Below are positions 17,168-25,598 of a stretch of DNA of 54,372 nt, piece by piece. The translations under genes and the position numbers were made by a program. The notes under the pieces are model-generated. The model did no database searches. It saw only the letters and a list, made by a program, of their open reading frames with translations, and was not told the DNA's origin. Position 1 is the first letter of the stretch. The number at the start of each line of letters is the position of its first letter. The stretch comes from Roseivirga sp. (GTDB lineage Bacteria > Bacteroidota > Bacteroidia > Cytophagales > Cyclobacteriaceae), in NCBI GenBank assembly GCA_021404565.1, contig JAAWWF010000047.1, forward strand, positions 1 through 54,372, written 5' to 3'.

Positions 17168-18700
17168 TCAGCTTCCACGCTCTATATTCAGTAGCTTGGT
17201 TATCAGAAGGTCTGTAGCTTCCTGACTCAGTTCTTTGTCGAATTGTACCTGTAGCTCTTCCACAAAACTCCTGGCATAAGCCTCTTTGCTTGCTCCTGCC
17301 TGCAGGTCTTTTATTTGTTTTTGAAAATCGGCCACCTCTTGAGGTAGCTCAGTGTTTTCCAGACTCTGAGTTGCGACCTGCGTTGGCGGTGTTGCTCCCA
17401 GCCATACAACGGAGCCCTCAACGTGAAAAAAAGTGGCCAATAAGTGGAAGTTTGTACCAGCGCTGACGGGGATGGTTTGGTACCTGGTTTGACCAGTAGC
17501 GCAAAAACTGTTAAAAATAACCGGAGTATTACTGCCCGGGTAAAACACCTGGGCATATAACTGACTGCTGCTGCCAACTGGTTGTCCCACATTACTCATT
17601 TGAAATAAGAAAAAACCATCGCTACTCACCGTAAAGTTGGTGGCTACTGGTTTTCCCAATGCACCTGAGTTCAGCAGGTACACAATCCTGGGATTCAGCA
17701 CTGTTGAAACTATTCCGGTTGCTTTCAGCGAGCCTTTAAAGCTGGTCGCGCCAGACACAGTAAGGTCTGTGAGTGCCGTACTGGCAAGAGTAGTGGCACC
17801 CACCACATTCAAAGCGCCCTGAAAATCAGCAGGAGCGTTTACTGTGAACTGGTTTCCGGTGATACTGGTCGTTCCCCCCTTAACAGACAAGGCGGATTGA
17901 GTAGCACCGGCCACACCAATAGTGCTACTGGTAGGAGTAAGCACCGGATTACTCACCTGAAGAGTAATGGACTGCAATAAAGTCTCATTTCCTGAGGTGG
18001 CTTTGAGTACAAAAGTTGTGTCAGTCTGAACACCGGAGGCCACAGAAAAATGGCTGCATACACCACTGTAAACAGGCTTAGGTTCATTGCCTTGGTATAA
18101 GGTATAGATGGCACCATTAGCATCCCAGGAAAGCTCAATTGGTTCTGCCAACTCGAAGGTTGTTTTAGGAATATTGGGATCTTTACTGCTATAAGCCATA
18201 AAATTGTTCAAAAAGAATGGGCGAGGTCCCTGTTTTACAATGTCATGTGAGTACTTCCGAAAGACATACTGGTTGGCCTGATTCCCTGAATGCTCAGAAA
18301 TGATCAGGCTGGCCGTCCCGACAGAGTCGTTGGTGGTTCCTGTTACCTTAAAGGTGAGGTCCTGTGAAATCTGATCAGTGCCCTGACTTTTGGGTAACAG
18401 CTTAAACTCCTGAAGAGAGACAGAGGTCTTCGAAGACTTTATCGGCTTCAGCGCTTGAATCTCCCAGCCCGAATTGGCAGACAAACTATTGGATAGGGGA
18501 GGAGAGGTGAGGAAAACAGTATCAACAGAAGAAGTGGCACCGGCCGGGATAGCTATGATGATCTCGTCCAGGTAAACCGCGGGATTTGCTTTTATCACCA
18601 CTGAGATACTTGCTCCGGAGGTGGAGGTGGTTAACGGGCCTGGACTGGTGCTAATCTCATAGGTGAGAAGCGAGGGCGGTAAAGTCTGATTATTCTTCAT
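17168..18700 (-). CDS. Cassette paralogue 5 (510 aa), divergent last copy
   Basis: The last gene of the leftward cassette. It shares with the other copies an N-terminal beta domain (LPPSLLTYEISTSPGPL, VYLDEIIIAIPAG), a second beta domain (FFLNNFMAYSSKDPNIPKT, IELSWDANGAIYTLY), the landmark NPVLTPTSS and a repetitive stalk (GALNVVGATTLASTALTDL, VSGATSFKGSLKATG). The stalk is shorter, and the distal domain ends VVWLGATPP instead of the W-[MLV]-P-M-G motif of the other four. The helical C-terminus (VADFQKQIKDL to the end) also diverges. There is no signal peptide and no T9SS domain. It is probably a homologue with a different partner. The function is unknown. Confidence 0.8.
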   Translation of the reverse strand: MKNNQTLPPSLLTYEISTSPGPLTTSTSGASISVVIKANPAVYLDEIIIAIPAGATSSVDTVFLTSPPLSNSLSANSGWEIQALKPIKSSKTSVSLQEFKLLPKSQGTDQISQDLTFKVTGTTNDSVGTASLIISEHSGNQANQYVFRKYSHDIVKQGPRPFFLNNFMAYSSKDPNIPKTTFELAEPIELSWDANGAIYTLYQGNEPKPVYSGVCSHFSVASGVQTDTTFVLKATSGNETLLQSITLQVSNPVLTPTSSTIGVAGATQSALSVKGGTTSITGNQFTVNAPADFQGALNVVGATTLASTALTDLTVSGATSFKGSLKATGIVSTVLNPRIVYLLNSGALGKPVATNFTVSSDGFFLFQMSNVGQPVGSSSQLYAQVFYPGSNTPVIFNSFCATGQTRYQTIPVSAGTNFHLLATFFHVEGSVVWLGATPPTQVATQSLENTELPQEVADFQKQIKDLQAGASKEAYARSFVEELQVQFDKELSQEATDLLITKLLNIERGS

Positions 18701-18730
18701 TATGTCGTGGCATTTTCATTGAACGAATGG

Positions 18731-19942
18731 CTACAGCAATTCTTCCAGTTTTTTGGTAAGCGCGGCATGTTTGTCCGGGTTCAGGGTTTTACCAAAGGCC
18801 TCTTGCAGGTTGGTGATAAAGGAGTTCGCCTTCTCAGGCCGCTTTAATCGTGCCTCAACCCGTGCCACATGCTCCTGGTGTATCCTTTCACCTTCAATGG
18901 CTTCTGCACTACCAGTTGGAGGGGTAAGAAAATCAAAACCGGCAGGATTTGTCGGCCCACCGCCACCCATAGGCATCCAATAAAGATAATATTGAATGAC
19001 GGTGCCTGTAGGACTGAAAGTAAATGTGGCACTGGCACCCTTGGTGAGGGGAATCACCATACCCGCAAAGAATGGGGTAGCGTAGTTATCGAAGAATTGA
19101 TATTTGGCGAAGTACTTTACTGTATCGGGGCTTCCGGGGTAGGTTACATTGGCGGTCACCTCAAAACCAGTCAAATCTGAATCGTTTTGGAATTGAGGTA
19201 TGATCGCGTAGCCTTCTGTGAATACTTTGAGTATTCTGGTTAAAGTCCCTTGTTTACCAAGGATAAGCTGGAACGGGTGTTGAGACAAGCTCACTGGGTT
19301 GATTGCGGGAACCTGAATTCCACCATTGGCATTGATGGCACCTACTGTTGTTAAGCTTGAATCAATGAATACCGGTAAATCAGACCTGAATTCCTGCGTT
19401 GACGCATCGCCATACATGCGAAAAGCGCCATGGGTATGTGTGGTGCCTGTTACATGTGCCTCCGCTGCCTTTAATATATCTACTTTAGTGGTGCTTGTGC
19501 CAGCGGCCGGGGCTTGTACCGTGAGGTCTCCTGTAATGGTTGTGGGTGTATTCACTGTGAGAGAATCTCCGACAATAGAGGACGTCCCGTCACCCACACA
19601 AAAGCTGGGCTTCCCACTCCCCGCACCACTGATAATGCTGCTGGTGGGTGTCAATTCAGGGTTTTCAATACAAATGGTCACGGATTGGTAGATGGTTTCG
19701 TCACCGCTGACTCCTTTAATCAGCAGGGTTTGGTCTTTTAGGATCTTACCGGCTGGAATAGTGAAATGGTTATCGGTGGTAGTACTGCCAGTCTCACCCA
19801 GAATTGAATTGGGGTACAAGGTGAAGCTCCCTCCGCTGGTTCGCCAGGTCAGGTAGACGGTATCTGTGGTTTTGAAAGAAAGTTTTGGGTGACCAGTGCT
19901 AATTGAGTCTACCGGAATGAGGTTATCGAAATAAAAAGACAT
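18731..19942 (-). CDS. Cassette paralogue 4 (403 aa), lacking the first N-terminal domain
   Basis: It starts MSFYFDNLIPVDSISTG, which aligns with about residue 155 of the longer copies, so the first beta domain is missing. From there it is collinear: LSFKTTDTVYLTWRTSGGSF, the landmark NPELTPTSS, a stalk (TITGDLTVQAPAAGTSTTKV and TTHTHGAFRMYGDASTQEF), NANGGIQVPAINPVSLSQ, and a distal beta domain ending YYLYWMPMGGGG. The C-terminus is helical (EGERIHQEHVARVEARL, then the FGKTLNPDKH segment). Stalk DNA is nearly identical to that of the 572-aa copy in stretches, so the two share a recent duplication or conversion. There is no signal peptide. Whether the domain loss is functional is unknown; no remnant of it is seen in the 127-bp upstream gap. 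Confidence 0.85.
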   Translation of the reverse strand: MSFYFDNLIPVDSISTGHPKLSFKTTDTVYLTWRTSGGSFTLYPNSILGETGSTTTDNHFTIPAGKILKDQTLLIKGVSGDETIYQSVTICIENPELTPTSSIISGAGSGKPSFCVGDGTSSIVGDSLTVNTPTTITGDLTVQAPAAGTSTTKVDILKAAEAHVTGTTHTHGAFRMYGDASTQEFRSDLPVFIDSSLTTVGAINANGGIQVPAINPVSLSQHPFQLILGKQGTLTRILKVFTEGYAIIPQFQNDSDLTGFEVTANVTYPGSPDTVKYFAKYQFFDNYATPFFAGMVIPLTKGASATFTFSPTGTVIQYYLYWMPMGGGGPTNPAGFDFLTPPTGSAEAIEGERIHQEHVARVEARLKRPEKANSFITNLQEAFGKTLNPDKHAALTKKLEELL

Positions 19943-20070
19943 GGTTTCTGATTTTAAATGGGTAGTTATGATGAATAGGTTGGCTAAGTGAAAAGGGCTT
20001 TGGATCTGGTGTCAAACCTTTTATGAGACCTGTCCTGGCTTCACATTCAGCCGTTATTTCACCTTATGAT

Positions 20071-21789
20071 CTATAGTAGCTCCTCCAGGTTTTGTGTGAG
20101 TAACTCATGAGCCTCCGGAGTTAATGACTCTTCAAAGGCTTCTTCCAAATCCCCGATAAAGCTTTTAACATCTTCTGTTCGCCTTAAAAGTTTTTCTGCT
20201 TGTAACATATGTTCCTCGTGAAATTTTTCACCTTCCAGGGCCTGAGAAGTCTTAGGGCGAAAGTAGGTCAACTCATAACTGGGCGAAGCATTGGGGCCAG
20301 CGCCCATAGGCAGCCAAAAGAGGTCAAAATTCAGGTATTGGCCCGGGATACTAACCAGGAACTTAGGGCTTATTGTGAGCGTAACAGAGGTTCCTTGAGT
20401 GATAGGGATCATCCGCGTGGTCCCGTGCCATTTGCCAAATGGATTCTCTGTATAAAAATATTCATAGGACACGGATTCAGTACTGCCCGGATACCAGACC
20501 TGTGCCCTGATTTTAAAGCTGAACAAAGCATAATGAGCTCCGATGTCAGGGATCACCAAGTGGCCTTGCGTGAACATTTTAAGTTCCGCGACAATGGAGA
20601 AATCATACGTCAATTTGGTGGAGATGGGCTTTATGGGAGGTTGAGAAAGGCTGACCGGATTTAGGGCAGGAACATTAATCCCACCGTTGGCATTGATGAC
20701 ACCGACTGTTGTTAAACCCGAATTAAACCATACTGGTAAATCAGATGCGAATTCTTGTGTTGCGGCATCGCCATACATGCGAAAATTGCCATGGGTATGT
20801 GTAGTACCTGCTACATCTGCATTGGTTGCCGATAATGTGTCTACATGGGTAGTGCTTGTACCAGCGGTTGGTGCTTGTACCGCCAGATCTCCGTTAATCA
20901 CAGTGGGTGCGTCTATGCTAAATTGATCTCCGTTAATGGTGGCTTGGCCATTGATGATGGACTGGCCATTGGCTACACTAAAGCTGGTCTTTCCTGTACC
21001 CGCCCCACCGATCAAGCTACTGGTGGGAGTCAAATCGGGGTCCTCAATGTTAATGAGCAATGAACGATAAAATGTATCAGTTCCTTTAGTAGCCTTGATC
21101 AGGATGGTTTGATCTTTTGTGATCTTTCCGGCCGGAATTGTGATATGCGTATTGGTCGTAGGGTTTCCGGTAGTGAGAAGATCTTTCGGAAAGAGCTCAT
21201 AAGAAGTTCCGTTGCTATCCCAGCTCAGGTAAATTTCATCGCTCGTTTTAAAGGAAACCTTGGGGGTGTCCGGGTCATTTGAATCAAAGGCAACCAGATT
21301 GTTAAGGTAAAAGGGTATGGGTTCCGATTTGGTCACGGAGAACTCTGATTGTCGGGGGGTATAACTTCCTGCCTGGCGGCCTGATTCTTCACTGATCAAT
21401 ATTTGAACAGTGCCTTTGTCGGTATTGGTGGTGCCGGTGATGGTTAGGTGCAGGTCTTCGGTGATTTGGTTGATGTTGCTGTTTTTGGGTTTGATGATGA
21501 ATACTTTATACGGCAGGTCGTCAAATCTTCTGTCCTCTCCCGGACTGACCACCCACTTCGTGTCGGGCGTCAAATGCTGAGTCAGTGCCGGGTCAGTCAA
21601 AAAGAGCGTATCAGCCGCACTGCTTGAAGAAGCCGGAACCTGTATATAGATCTCATCGAGGTACACATCTGTGTTTTTCTTGATGGTAATCAGGAGTTTA
21701 CTGTCCTTTGCATTGGTATACAAGGGATCCGGATCCGTACTGACCTCATAGGTCAATAAGTCTGGCGGGAAGGATTCATTTTTAGACAT
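20071..21789 (-). CDS. Cassette paralogue 3 (572 aa)
   Basis: Full architecture. Domain 1 (about 1-155) starts SFPPDLLTYEVSTDPDPLY and includes VYLDEIYIQVPASS. Domain 2 (about 155-255) includes PFYLNNLVAFDSNDPDTPK and IYLSWDSNGTSYELFPKDLL. The stalk after DPDLTPTSS contains short hydrophobic turns such as SIINGQATINGDQFSI and TVINGDLAVQAPTAG. The distal beta domain ends FDLFWLPMGAGPN. The helical tail is EGEKFHEEHMLQAEKLL, followed by ESLTPEAHELLTQNLEELL. No signal peptide, no T9SS domain. The modular build of head, repetitive shaft and helical foot suggests a fibre or oligomerising subunit. This is an inference from pattern; no named family is recognised. Confidence 0.85.
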   Translation of the reverse strand: MSKNESFPPDLLTYEVSTDPDPLYTNAKDSKLLITIKKNTDVYLDEIYIQVPASSSSAADTLFLTDPALTQHLTPDTKWVVSPGEDRRFDDLPYKVFIIKPKNSNINQITEDLHLTITGTTNTDKGTVQILISEESGRQAGSYTPRQSEFSVTKSEPIPFYLNNLVAFDSNDPDTPKVSFKTSDEIYLSWDSNGTSYELFPKDLLTTGNPTTNTHITIPAGKITKDQTILIKATKGTDTFYRSLLINIEDPDLTPTSSLIGGAGTGKTSFSVANGQSIINGQATINGDQFSIDAPTVINGDLAVQAPTAGTSTTHVDTLSATNADVAGTTHTHGNFRMYGDAATQEFASDLPVWFNSGLTTVGVINANGGINVPALNPVSLSQPPIKPISTKLTYDFSIVAELKMFTQGHLVIPDIGAHYALFSFKIRAQVWYPGSTESVSYEYFYTENPFGKWHGTTRMIPITQGTSVTLTISPKFLVSIPGQYLNFDLFWLPMGAGPNASPSYELTYFRPKTSQALEGEKFHEEHMLQAEKLLRRTEDVKSFIGDLEEAFEESLTPEAHELLTQNLEELL

Positions 21790-21810
21790 GTCTGTTTTGG
21801 TTGAAGAGGT

Positions 21811-23634
21811 TTACAATAGGGATTCCAGGTCTTTGACCAACTCGCTTCGCATTTCTTCATCGAGTGATTGACCAAAGGCCTTTTCCAGCTTCCGGATGTA
21901 TGACCTCACCTTTTCGGGTTTTTGACGGAGTTTCTCTATTTGTGCATCATGTTTTCTCCGTACCTTAAGAAACTCCTCTGGTAGGGACTCAGTATCTGCG
22001 TTCGGGAACCATTGGTAGCTTTGCCCACCATCGCCACCAGCGCCCATCGGCACCCAATAAACGTAATACTTAGAAGTAGCTGGAACCGAAAAAAAGGTTT
22101 CTACCGAAAAGGTCAGTTGGGTTTGGGCACTTTGGGGTAATGGAATAATCAATGAATTGGTCTGGAGCCAGTCACCGTTATCATTTGGAAAAAGAGACTG
22201 CCCGTACTCGATGTTGTAACCAAGCCCGGGGTATGCCACCAATACTGTGGAGAACAGCGCAGAAAAAACGCCACGATCAAAAATGTTTGGTAAAATCAGG
22301 TATCCGTCAGTAAGGGCATTAAAATGGCCTGAAATGGTCGTATTACTGGCAATAAACTGGACAGGCGTCTTTATCAAACCCACAGGCCTGTTCCCTGCTA
22401 CAATTCCGCCATTGGCCTGTATGGAGCCATTAACAGTGAGTTGCTCGCTTACCTGCAAATTTTTCTTAAAATCTGCATCTAGATCGGCCTCAATCTTATC
22501 GCCATCCGAACCTCTGGTTTTCATGGTAATTGGGCCAGACATGCCAACAGGGCCATTCATGGTTGTCTCGCCAACTATGAGGGTGTCGCCCAGTTGGCTG
22601 TCTTTATTGACAAATAACTTGTCCACGTGGGTTGTGCTTTCTCCCGATTCATCGGCTTTTACCCAAAGGTCTCCGGTAATGGCCGTTCCATGCGTTACTT
22701 CGAGCTTAGCTGTATTGGAATCATTCATTGATACTACCCCGAATCCGGTTGTGTCAAAAACCACGGCAGGGGCCTCAACGAATAGCGAGTCCCCGGCAAT
22801 GACAGCGTTGCCATTATTCACCTGTAAGCTATTCTCACCTGGTATTCCACTGATCAGGCTTTTTGTGGGCGTAAGTATCGGGTTCTCAATGCAAATGTTC
22901 AAAGATTGGTAGAGGGTTTTATCTCCATCAGTAGCTCTGATCACGATCGGTTGGTCTTTGAAAATGACTCCGGCAGGAATGGTAATATGGGTTTCTGTGG
23001 TAGTGCCATTTTCTAGTGAAACCAGGTTTTTCGGAAAGAGCTCGTAAGAAGCCCCGTTGCTATCCCAATTCAGGTAAATTTCATCGCTGGTTTTAAAAGA
23101 GAGCTTAGGGGTATCGGGATCCTTTGGATCAAAGGAAATGAGGTTATTGAGGTAGAAGGGCATGGCTGCTGATTTGGTTACTGGAAATTTAGTTTCGTGA
23201 TATTCATATTGGTCTGGCGATTTTCCTGAATGCTCTCCAATCACCACCTCGACCGTGCCTTTGTCGGCATTGGAGGTTCCGGTGATGGTCAGGTGCAGGT
23301 CTTCCGTGATTTGGTTGGTGCTATCTTTAGGCTTGACAGAGAACTGTATCACCGGCACGTTGCCGGATTTGTTGGTGCTTACTTCAAGGAGCTGCCAGTC
23401 TGTATCAGGCGTCATATGGTAAGTCAGTGCCGGATCAGTCAAAAAAAGTGTATCTGCCGAACTGACAGAGTCGGCCGGAACCTCGATAAAGATCTCATTG
23501 AGGTACACCTCTGTGTTTTTCCCGATCGTGATCAGGAGCTTACTGTCCGGGTCATTGATGTACAAAGGGTCCGGGTCGGTACTCACCTTATAGGTCAGCA
23601 GGTTGTGGGGTAAAGTCTGTTTATTTTGTGTCAT
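21811..23634 (-). CDS. Cassette paralogue 2 (607 aa)
   Basis: Full architecture with the longest stalk. Domains 1 and 2 are close to those of the 602-aa copy (LLTYKVSTDPDPLYINDPDS, IYLNWDSNGASYELFPKNLV). The landmark is NPILTPTKSLISG. The stalk has an extra part around DTTGFGVVSMNDSNTAKLEV and GDTLIVGETTMNGPVGMSG, then EQLTVNGSIQANGG. The distal beta domain ends YYVYWVPMGAGGD. The C-terminal helix set carries RRKHDAQIEKL and AFGQSLDEEMRSELVKDLE. No signal peptide. It lies 21 bp upstream of the 572-aa gene and 27 bp downstream of the 602-aa gene, so it is probably co-transcribed with both. Confidence 0.85.
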   Translation of the reverse strand: MTQNKQTLPHNLLTYKVSTDPDPLYINDPDSKLLITIGKNTEVYLNEIFIEVPADSVSSADTLFLTDPALTYHMTPDTDWQLLEVSTNKSGNVPVIQFSVKPKDSTNQITEDLHLTITGTSNADKGTVEVVIGEHSGKSPDQYEYHETKFPVTKSAAMPFYLNNLISFDPKDPDTPKLSFKTSDEIYLNWDSNGASYELFPKNLVSLENGTTTETHITIPAGVIFKDQPIVIRATDGDKTLYQSLNICIENPILTPTKSLISGIPGENSLQVNNGNAVIAGDSLFVEAPAVVFDTTGFGVVSMNDSNTAKLEVTHGTAITGDLWVKADESGESTTHVDKLFVNKDSQLGDTLIVGETTMNGPVGMSGPITMKTRGSDGDKIEADLDADFKKNLQVSEQLTVNGSIQANGGIVAGNRPVGLIKTPVQFIASNTTISGHFNALTDGYLILPNIFDRGVFSALFSTVLVAYPGLGYNIEYGQSLFPNDNGDWLQTNSLIIPLPQSAQTQLTFSVETFFSVPATSKYYVYWVPMGAGGDGGQSYQWFPNADTESLPEEFLKVRRKHDAQIEKLRQKPEKVRSYIRKLEKAFGQSLDEEMRSELVKDLESLL

Positions 23635-23661
23635 TGAATAGGGTTTACGTGGAAGATCGGG

Positions 23662-25470
23662 CTAAAGTAGTGCTTCCAGGCTTTTGGCAAGGGCGGCATG
23701 CTGGTCCGGGCTGAGGGTTTGGCCAAATGCCTCTTGCAGGTCATTGATAAAGGATAGAGCTTTTTCAGGACGTTTGTTGCGTTCTTCAACCCTTGCCAGA
23801 TGTTCTTGGTGATACTTGTCTCCTTCACGATTCTCGGCCGTTTTTTTAGTGTGAGGTTCGGTAAAACTGTAGCCTGATTCGTTACCGGTTCCACCTCCTC
23901 CCATGGGCATCCAGAATACGTGATAGTTCAGGTATCGTCCTGGCAGAGCGGTGAAAGTAATACTAAAAGTAAAATCAACGGTAGCTCCGGGGTTCAGCGG
24001 GATGATCAGGTTGGGGTTGGGCGGGAGCTGAGTTGGTGCATCGTTCAAACCCCATTGGTAGGTGTATTGTTGGGGATCATGTTGGCCTTTGTATAGTACT
24101 GACGTTTTTAACTCAAAGCCACTCAAGCCTTGATTGTCAGTTATTTCGGGTATCATCAGGTAACCTGAGGTTTGTACAGTGAGCTTAGCCACGTAGGTAC
24201 CGCTTTCTTTTTTTAATTCCGTAATAAGCTGAACAGGTGATTTACAAAGCGTGACGGGTGACGTACCCGCAATATTGAACTGGCCATTAGCGGTGAGTGT
24301 ATCGGCTACCTCCAGGGTTTTTTCTGCTAATACAGGGACATTGGCTTTAAATGTATCAGTGCTGCCAGAGCTGTAATTGTTAATTTCGACCGGGCCGAGT
24401 ATTGTTGCTTTACCGTTAATGGAGGTTGCTGCAAGATCACATTTTCCGAAGGTAGTCAGCTCATTCAAGATGGTCTTACTATTGCCGGATTCGTCTTTCC
24501 CTACATAGAGGTTTCCGGTAATTCTGACTTGATCAGTTAATTCAAACTTAGCGGTCCTTTTATCATTCCTTGAGACTATGCCAAACTCATTGGTATCAAA
24601 CACTGTATTGGAAGTAACGAAGAGCGCATCTCCATCAATCACAGCGTTGCCGTTATTCACTTGTAAGCTATTCTCACCTGGTTTTCCACTGATCAGGCTT
24701 TTGGTGGGGGTAAGCACCGGGTTTTCAATGCAGATATTCAAAGTTTGGTAGAGCGTTTTGTCCCCGTCTGTCGCCTTGATCACAACGGTTTGGTCTCTGG
24801 GGACATTGCCAGCCGGAATGGTGATATGCGTATTGGTCGTAGGGTTTCCTTTAGTGACCAGGTCTTTCGGAAAGAGCTCGTATGAAGTTCCATTACTATC
24901 CCAGCTGAGGTGGATTTCATCTGTGGTTTTAAAAGAGAGCTTAGGGGTGTCAGGGTCATGCGGGTCGAAGGAAAGGAAACTATGTAAATGGAAAGGCATG
25001 GGTTCGGATTTTTTTACTGAAAATTTTGATTCGCGAAATGCATAATGGCCCGAAGAGGTACCTGAATGCTCTCCAATCACAATCTGAACCGTGCCTTTGT
25101 CGGTATTGGTGGTACCGGTGATAGTTACATGCAGGTCTTCGGTGATTTGATTGGCTTCCCCTTTAGGACTGATGGTAAAAGTCTGGGTTGGCGGTGTTTC
25201 CGGTTTTATAATGATGTTCGGGCCCTTAATTTCCCAGTGGTTTTCAGGTGTCATCTGGTAAGTCAGTGGCGGGTCAGTCAAAAAAAGGGTATCGGCCGAA
25301 CTGCCAGAGTCGGCCGGAACCTCGATAAAGATCTTATCGAGGTACACCGCTGTGTTTTTCTCGATCTTGATCAGGAGCTTACTGTCCGGATCATTGATAT
25401 ACAAAGGGTCCGGGTCGGTACTGACCTTATAGGTCAATAAGCCAGGCGGTAAGGGTTCATTTTTGGACAT
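23662..25470 (-). CDS. Cassette paralogue 1 (602 aa)
   Basis: First of the five tandem copies. Domain 1 (about 1-155) has LLTYKVSTDPDPLYINDPDS, VYLDKIFIEVPADSGSSAD and ITEDLHVTITGTTNTDKGTV. Domain 2 (about 155-255) has PFHLHSFLSFDPHDPDTPK and IHLSWDSNGTSYELF. The landmark is NPVLTPTKSLISG. The stalk spans about 265-420 (TSINGKATILGPVEINN). The distal beta domain ends YHVFWMPMGGGG, and the helical tail is EGDKYHQEHLARVEERNK with AFGQTLSPDQHAALAKSLE. No signal peptide or T9SS domain. A 124-bp gap separates it from the 1296-aa gene and contains a hairpin, so a separate promoter for the paralogue block is possible. Confidence 0.85.
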   Translation of the reverse strand: MSKNEPLPPGLLTYKVSTDPDPLYINDPDSKLLIKIEKNTAVYLDKIFIEVPADSGSSADTLFLTDPPLTYQMTPENHWEIKGPNIIIKPETPPTQTFTISPKGEANQITEDLHVTITGTTNTDKGTVQIVIGEHSGTSSGHYAFRESKFSVKKSEPMPFHLHSFLSFDPHDPDTPKLSFKTTDEIHLSWDSNGTSYELFPKDLVTKGNPTTNTHITIPAGNVPRDQTVVIKATDGDKTLYQTLNICIENPVLTPTKSLISGKPGENSLQVNNGNAVIDGDALFVTSNTVFDTNEFGIVSRNDKRTAKFELTDQVRITGNLYVGKDESGNSKTILNELTTFGKCDLAATSINGKATILGPVEINNYSSGSTDTFKANVPVLAEKTLEVADTLTANGQFNIAGTSPVTLCKSPVQLITELKKESGTYVAKLTVQTSGYLMIPEITDNQGLSGFELKTSVLYKGQHDPQQYTYQWGLNDAPTQLPPNPNLIIPLNPGATVDFTFSITFTALPGRYLNYHVFWMPMGGGGTGNESGYSFTEPHTKKTAENREGDKYHQEHLARVEERNKRPEKALSFINDLQEAFGQTLSPDQHAALAKSLEALL

Positions 25471-25579
25471 ATTTCTAGTGTTTTGAATGCATAAAAAGCC
25501 AGGCCAGTCATAAATGTAAAAGCCGCACTGCCATGTAAACAGGATATTGAATCCTTATTGACACGGCATAAAATGTTAG

Positions 25580-25598
25580 ATAGGCTTTATGAGCCTAT
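25580..25598 (-). terminator. Small hairpin over the stop codon of the 1296-aa gene
   Basis: ATAGGC (25580-25585) pairs with GCCTAT (25593-25598) around a 7-nt loop. The stop TAG lies inside the stem. Only 6 bp and no clear T tract, so it is at best an attenuating or mRNA-end stem between the large genes and the paralogue block. Confidence 0.3.

Larger units (their letters stand above)
17168..25470 (-). repeat. Tandem array of five diverged gene copies
   Basis: Five adjacent genes come from one ancestor, with conserved order of domains. Some DNA blocks stay nearly identical. For example, GCATCGCCATACATGCGAAA occurs both near 19407 and near 20765, followed in both by CCATGGGTATGTGT. GTAAGCTATTCTCACCTGG occurs near both 22827 and 24663. 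Identity is concentrated in the stalk and landmark regions, consistent with recent duplication or gene conversion between neighbouring copies. Confidence 0.85.
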
